A stretch of DNA of 64,000 nucleotides from Gracilimonas halophila (GTDB lineage: Bacteria; Bacteroidota; Rhodothermia; Balneolales; Balneolaceae): the NCBI RefSeq assembly GCF_042684365.1, contig NZ_JBHULI010000024.1, positions 744,001 to 808,000 on the forward strand. The letters run 5' to 3'. Shown piece by piece: positions 61,881-64,000 of this stretch. The position numbers were made by a program, and so were the translations under genes. Position 1 is the first letter of the stretch, and the number at the start of each line of letters is the position of its first letter. The notes under the pieces were generated by a model. The model searched no databases. It saw only the letters and a list, made by a program, of their open reading frames with translations, and was not told the origin of the DNA.

Positions 61881-62450
61881 TTATCCAAAATAATCCGGTT
61901 CATTACCGGGTTTCCATTTAATATTACAGCCCATACTTGGAACTTGTTTTTCCTCAGGTATCTGTTCTCCTGATAAAACTGCATCTAATGCTTTTCGGAG
62001 ATCTTTACCTGTAACAGGTGTGTCTTTCTTGGGACGGCTGTCATCGAACTGACCCCGATATACTAATTTTCGATTTTCATCAAATACAAACAAATCAGGA
62101 GTACATGCAGCTTGGTAGGCTTTTGCCACTTCCTGATCTTCATCATATAAATAAGGGAAAGGGTAGTCTTTTTCTGCCATTTTATCCGGGCTGTCTTGTG
62201 GATATTTTTCTACATCATTCGAACTTATGGCAATGAACCCAATCCCTTTTGCAATATATTCATTGGCTACTTTTACCAGTTCATCTTCTATATGCAGTAC
62301 ATATGGGCAGTGATTGCAGATGAACATCACCACAAAACCCTTACTTTGATCTGCATATTTAAGTGAAAGGTTTCCACCGTTCACGCTTGGGAGGGTGAAA
62401 TCCGGTGCTTCGGTTCCTATTTCCAGCATGGTTGATGGTGTAGCTGACAT
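61881..62450 (-). CDS. Thioredoxin-like AhpC/TSA family protein
   Basis: The 189-residue protein has the peroxiredoxin/thioredoxin fold, GTEAPDFTLPSVNGGNLSL at the start and FICNHCPYV with Cys45 and Cys48. It matches the cytosolic thioredoxin-family group with CNHCPYV rather than true AhpC, whose active motif is different. It probably works as a thiol reductase or peroxidase. It is first in the operon with pdxH and trmB and divergent from the unrecognised gene at 62494. Confidence 0.9.
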   Translation of the reverse strand: MSATPSTMLEIGTEAPDFTLPSVNGGNLSLKYADQSKGFVVMFICNHCPYVLHIEDELVKVANEYIAKGIGFIAISSNDVEKYPQDSPDKMAEKDYPFPYLYDEDQEVAKAYQAACTPDLFVFDENRKLVYRGQFDDSRPKKDTPVTGKDLRKALDAVLSGEQIPEEKQVPSMGCNIKWKPGNEPDYFG

Positions 62451-62493
62451 AATGCTCCTGACTTTTTACAATTAATGGTTTTAACTTCAGTAC

Positions 62494-62898
62494 ATGGATA
62501 CTATTACAAAGATATTGAATGATAGAGACAAAATTTTGTTCGAAAAAGCACTGAAGTTTTACTTCTATGCACGACAACAAGATGTAAGTAAGCTTAATTC
62601 GCAGCTGCAAGAGCGTTTTTCGTATGCCGGACGTGTAGCTTATTCGCTCATAATTACTTTTCTGCGGGAAGGCAGCCTGAAGCTGGAGTACATGGATTTC
62701 CTGAATGAGGAATTAAAAACCATGCATAGACTCGAAGATGACCTAATGGAGCCCTTGATGATTAAACCTCACGAGATCGATGAGATCGAGTTCAATCAGA
62801 AGATCGCAATAAAAGTATTTGATGAAGATACCGGTAAAGATCTCCGCATTATATATGAGCCCTCCAACAATCTCGTGAAATTGATGCCTGGTGATTAG
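62494..62898 (+). CDS. Protein of unknown function, 134 residues
   Basis: I do not recognise this protein. It is probably cytoplasmic, with no signal or membrane segment. The first two thirds look helical (RDKILFEKALKFYFYARQQDV and SYAGRVAYSLIITFLREGSLKLEYMDFLNEELKTM) and the end beta-like (KIAIKVFDEDTGKDLRIIYEPSNN). The start ATG, length and codon use support a real gene. It is divergent from the thioredoxin-like gene with 43 bases between, and convergent with the MscS gene. Confidence 0.75.
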   Translation: MDTITKILNDRDKILFEKALKFYFYARQQDVSKLNSQLQERFSYAGRVAYSLIITFLREGSLKLEYMDFLNEELKTMHRLEDDLMEPLMIKPHEIDEIEFNQKIAIKVFDEDTGKDLRIIYEPSNNLVKLMPGD

Positions 62899-62913
62899 AG
62901 CTAGCTTTAAATA

Positions 62914-63999
62914 CTATTTGGATTTGATTGCAGTGACCTGATTTGTAATAGCCTCATTTTTGAGGATTCCTCTATTCTTCAGTTCAGTTAATATCAACTC
63001 TGTGACATCACTTTGAAAAGGAAACTCATAGCGGATATCCAACACATATGCTTTAACCTTCAGCTTTAATATGAACCGGCGTTCATGCATCTCATTTTCT
63101 GTAATAATGCTAATGGGCTTTTTCAGATATACAAATCTTGAAGAAATTACTGCTCTGTATGCGATCTCTTTTACTTCCTCAACAGCACATTCAGCAGGCA
63201 AGTAGATCTCTGTAATTACCTGACAATCCAAAGCCCCCGTATTAGCATTCGAAACAGCTGTGCGAATCAATTCTCCGTTTGGAATAGTAACCACAGAATC
63301 ACCCGGAGTTACTATTCGGCTTGATCTTAACCCAATCTGAAGTACTTCTCCGTAATGCTCTTGAAACTGAATCTTATCTCCCACCTGAAACGGTCGATCC
63401 AGGATTAACATCACTCCACCAAAAAAGTTTTTAAGAATATCCTGTGAAGCAAGTCCCACCGCAATACCAATGGAAGCCATAACGGTAACTACGGTAGCAT
63501 ATGGTGGCTGAATGATTCCTGCAATGGCAATATATATGGCAAAAGACCACAATACCACGCGCAAAATAGGAATCATTCGTTTAATACGGAGGCGGTATCT
63601 TGAGATCCGCTCTGAAAAATTATCCAATACCTGACTTACAAAAATAGTTACATAGAACGTGGCGATAAAGAAAAGAATGATCATGATCACCTTTTCCCAT
63701 GAGATTACTTTTTCTAACTGTGCAATTGCTTGCTCGGTCTCACCTTCAATCTGCAGGCCTAAAGAATCAGTTCTCGCTTTATTTCCATGTTCAAGCTTTG
63801 AAGCAAGTGAATCGAATTTTGAAAATCGTGTATTAAGTAACGAATCAATTTTGTCTAATAGCAGAGAATCATTAGGTATTTCTTCGACTGCTAAAGTATC
63901 TGAAAGGATATTATTTTGTGCATATAACAAGCTTCCAAGGCTGATCTCAGCAAGAAACAAAATGGGAAGTAACAGAACTATTTGTTTAAAAATCTTCAT
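62914..63999 (-). CDS. Mechanosensitive ion channel, MscS family
   Basis: The 361-residue protein has a signal peptide-like N-terminus (about 1-27), a periplasmic region (about 30-98) with a helical stretch, then three or four membrane helices (about 100-185) and the MscS pore helix and beta domain IGIAVGLASQDILKNFFGGVMLILDRPFQVGDKIQFQ (about 178-213), with the RSSRIVTPGDSVVTIPNGEL loop. The C-terminal domain follows. It opens under membrane tension to release solutes. The start codon is one base from the window edge, so its upstream context is not visible. Confidence 0.92.
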   Translation of the reverse strand: MKIFKQIVLLLPILFLAEISLGSLLYAQNNILSDTLAVEEIPNDSLLLDKIDSLLNTRFSKFDSLASKLEHGNKARTDSLGLQIEGETEQAIAQLEKVISWEKVIMIILFFIATFYVTIFVSQVLDNFSERISRYRLRIKRMIPILRVVLWSFAIYIAIAGIIQPPYATVVTVMASIGIAVGLASQDILKNFFGGVMLILDRPFQVGDKIQFQEHYGEVLQIGLRSSRIVTPGDSVVTIPNGELIRTAVSNANTGALDCQVITEIYLPAECAVEEVKEIAYRAVISSRFVYLKKPISIITENEMHERRFILKLKVKAYVLDIRYEFPFQSDVTELILTELKNRGILKNEAITNQVTAIKSK

Positions 64000-64000
64000 A

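Overview
The window reads as ordinary chromosome of a member of the Balneolota (Balneola/Gracilimonas-like) or a close Bacteroidota relative. The grounds are a SusC/SusD outer-membrane pair, GWxTD-domain lipoproteins, a PorW/SprE-like lipoprotein of type IX secretion, a cbb3 oxidase cluster with a fused CcoN-CcoO subunit, a small-type PurL, an L-lysine 6-aminotransferase and moderate, AT-leaning composition. This placement is inferred from gene content and family resemblance, not from a search. No prophage, transposase, CRISPR array or rRNA operon is visible.

Layout. 1-13.8 kb holds housekeeping genes: a cut-off methyltransferase, a DUF2400 protein, rpsU, radA, a flippase-like membrane protein, class I aldolase (fbaB), dusB, serS, an Lrp-type regulator, a sigma-54 activator translationally coupled to lptE and a TPR protein, an MBL hydrolase, rpmE and a MoxR/chelatase-like ATPase. 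13.8-20.4 kb carries pabB, pyrD and a pyk-porW-like operon. 20.5-32.9 kb is the most accessory-looking part. It has two paralogous GWxTD lipoproteins, an initiator tRNA gene with a tandemly duplicated and decayed tRNA/GIY-YIG unit, ornithine aminotransferase with a cysteine-rich insertion, a SusCD pair, a fragment of a second ornithine aminotransferase, and lysine aminotransferase. 33-38.6 kb (SDR, lipoprotein, purL, CoA-transferase) is punctuated by three copies of a structured repeat of about 58 bp whose second hairpin shows compensatory base changes.

38.8-47.7 kb is a complete cbb3-type cytochrome oxidase module: Rrf2 regulator, ccoI, ccoS, ccoNO fusion, ccoQ, ccoP, then after a 193-bp hairpin-rich gap ccoG, ccoH and a TauE/SafE-like membrane protein. 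The Rrf2 gene is preceded by an 18-bp perfect palindrome and a 12-bp tandem repeat, so an iron-sulfur sensor probably controls assembly of the terminal oxidase. 47.7-52.2 kb has a HAD phosphatase, a LemA-TPM-TPM cluster, and a methionine gamma-lyase-like enzyme overlapped by its own Lrp-type regulator.

52.4-57.3 kb links an exosortase-family protein, a small membrane protein and glycerate kinase (overlapping genes) to a divergent SLBB-domain polysaccharide export protein. 57.4-64 kb has a TetR-FadE fatty-acid pair, a thioredoxin-like/pdxH/trmB operon, an unrecognised 134-residue protein and an MscS-type channel. Intergenic DNA is unusually rich in long inverted repeats placed directly after stop codons; these and the tRNA/GIY-YIG duplication are the least explained structures here.
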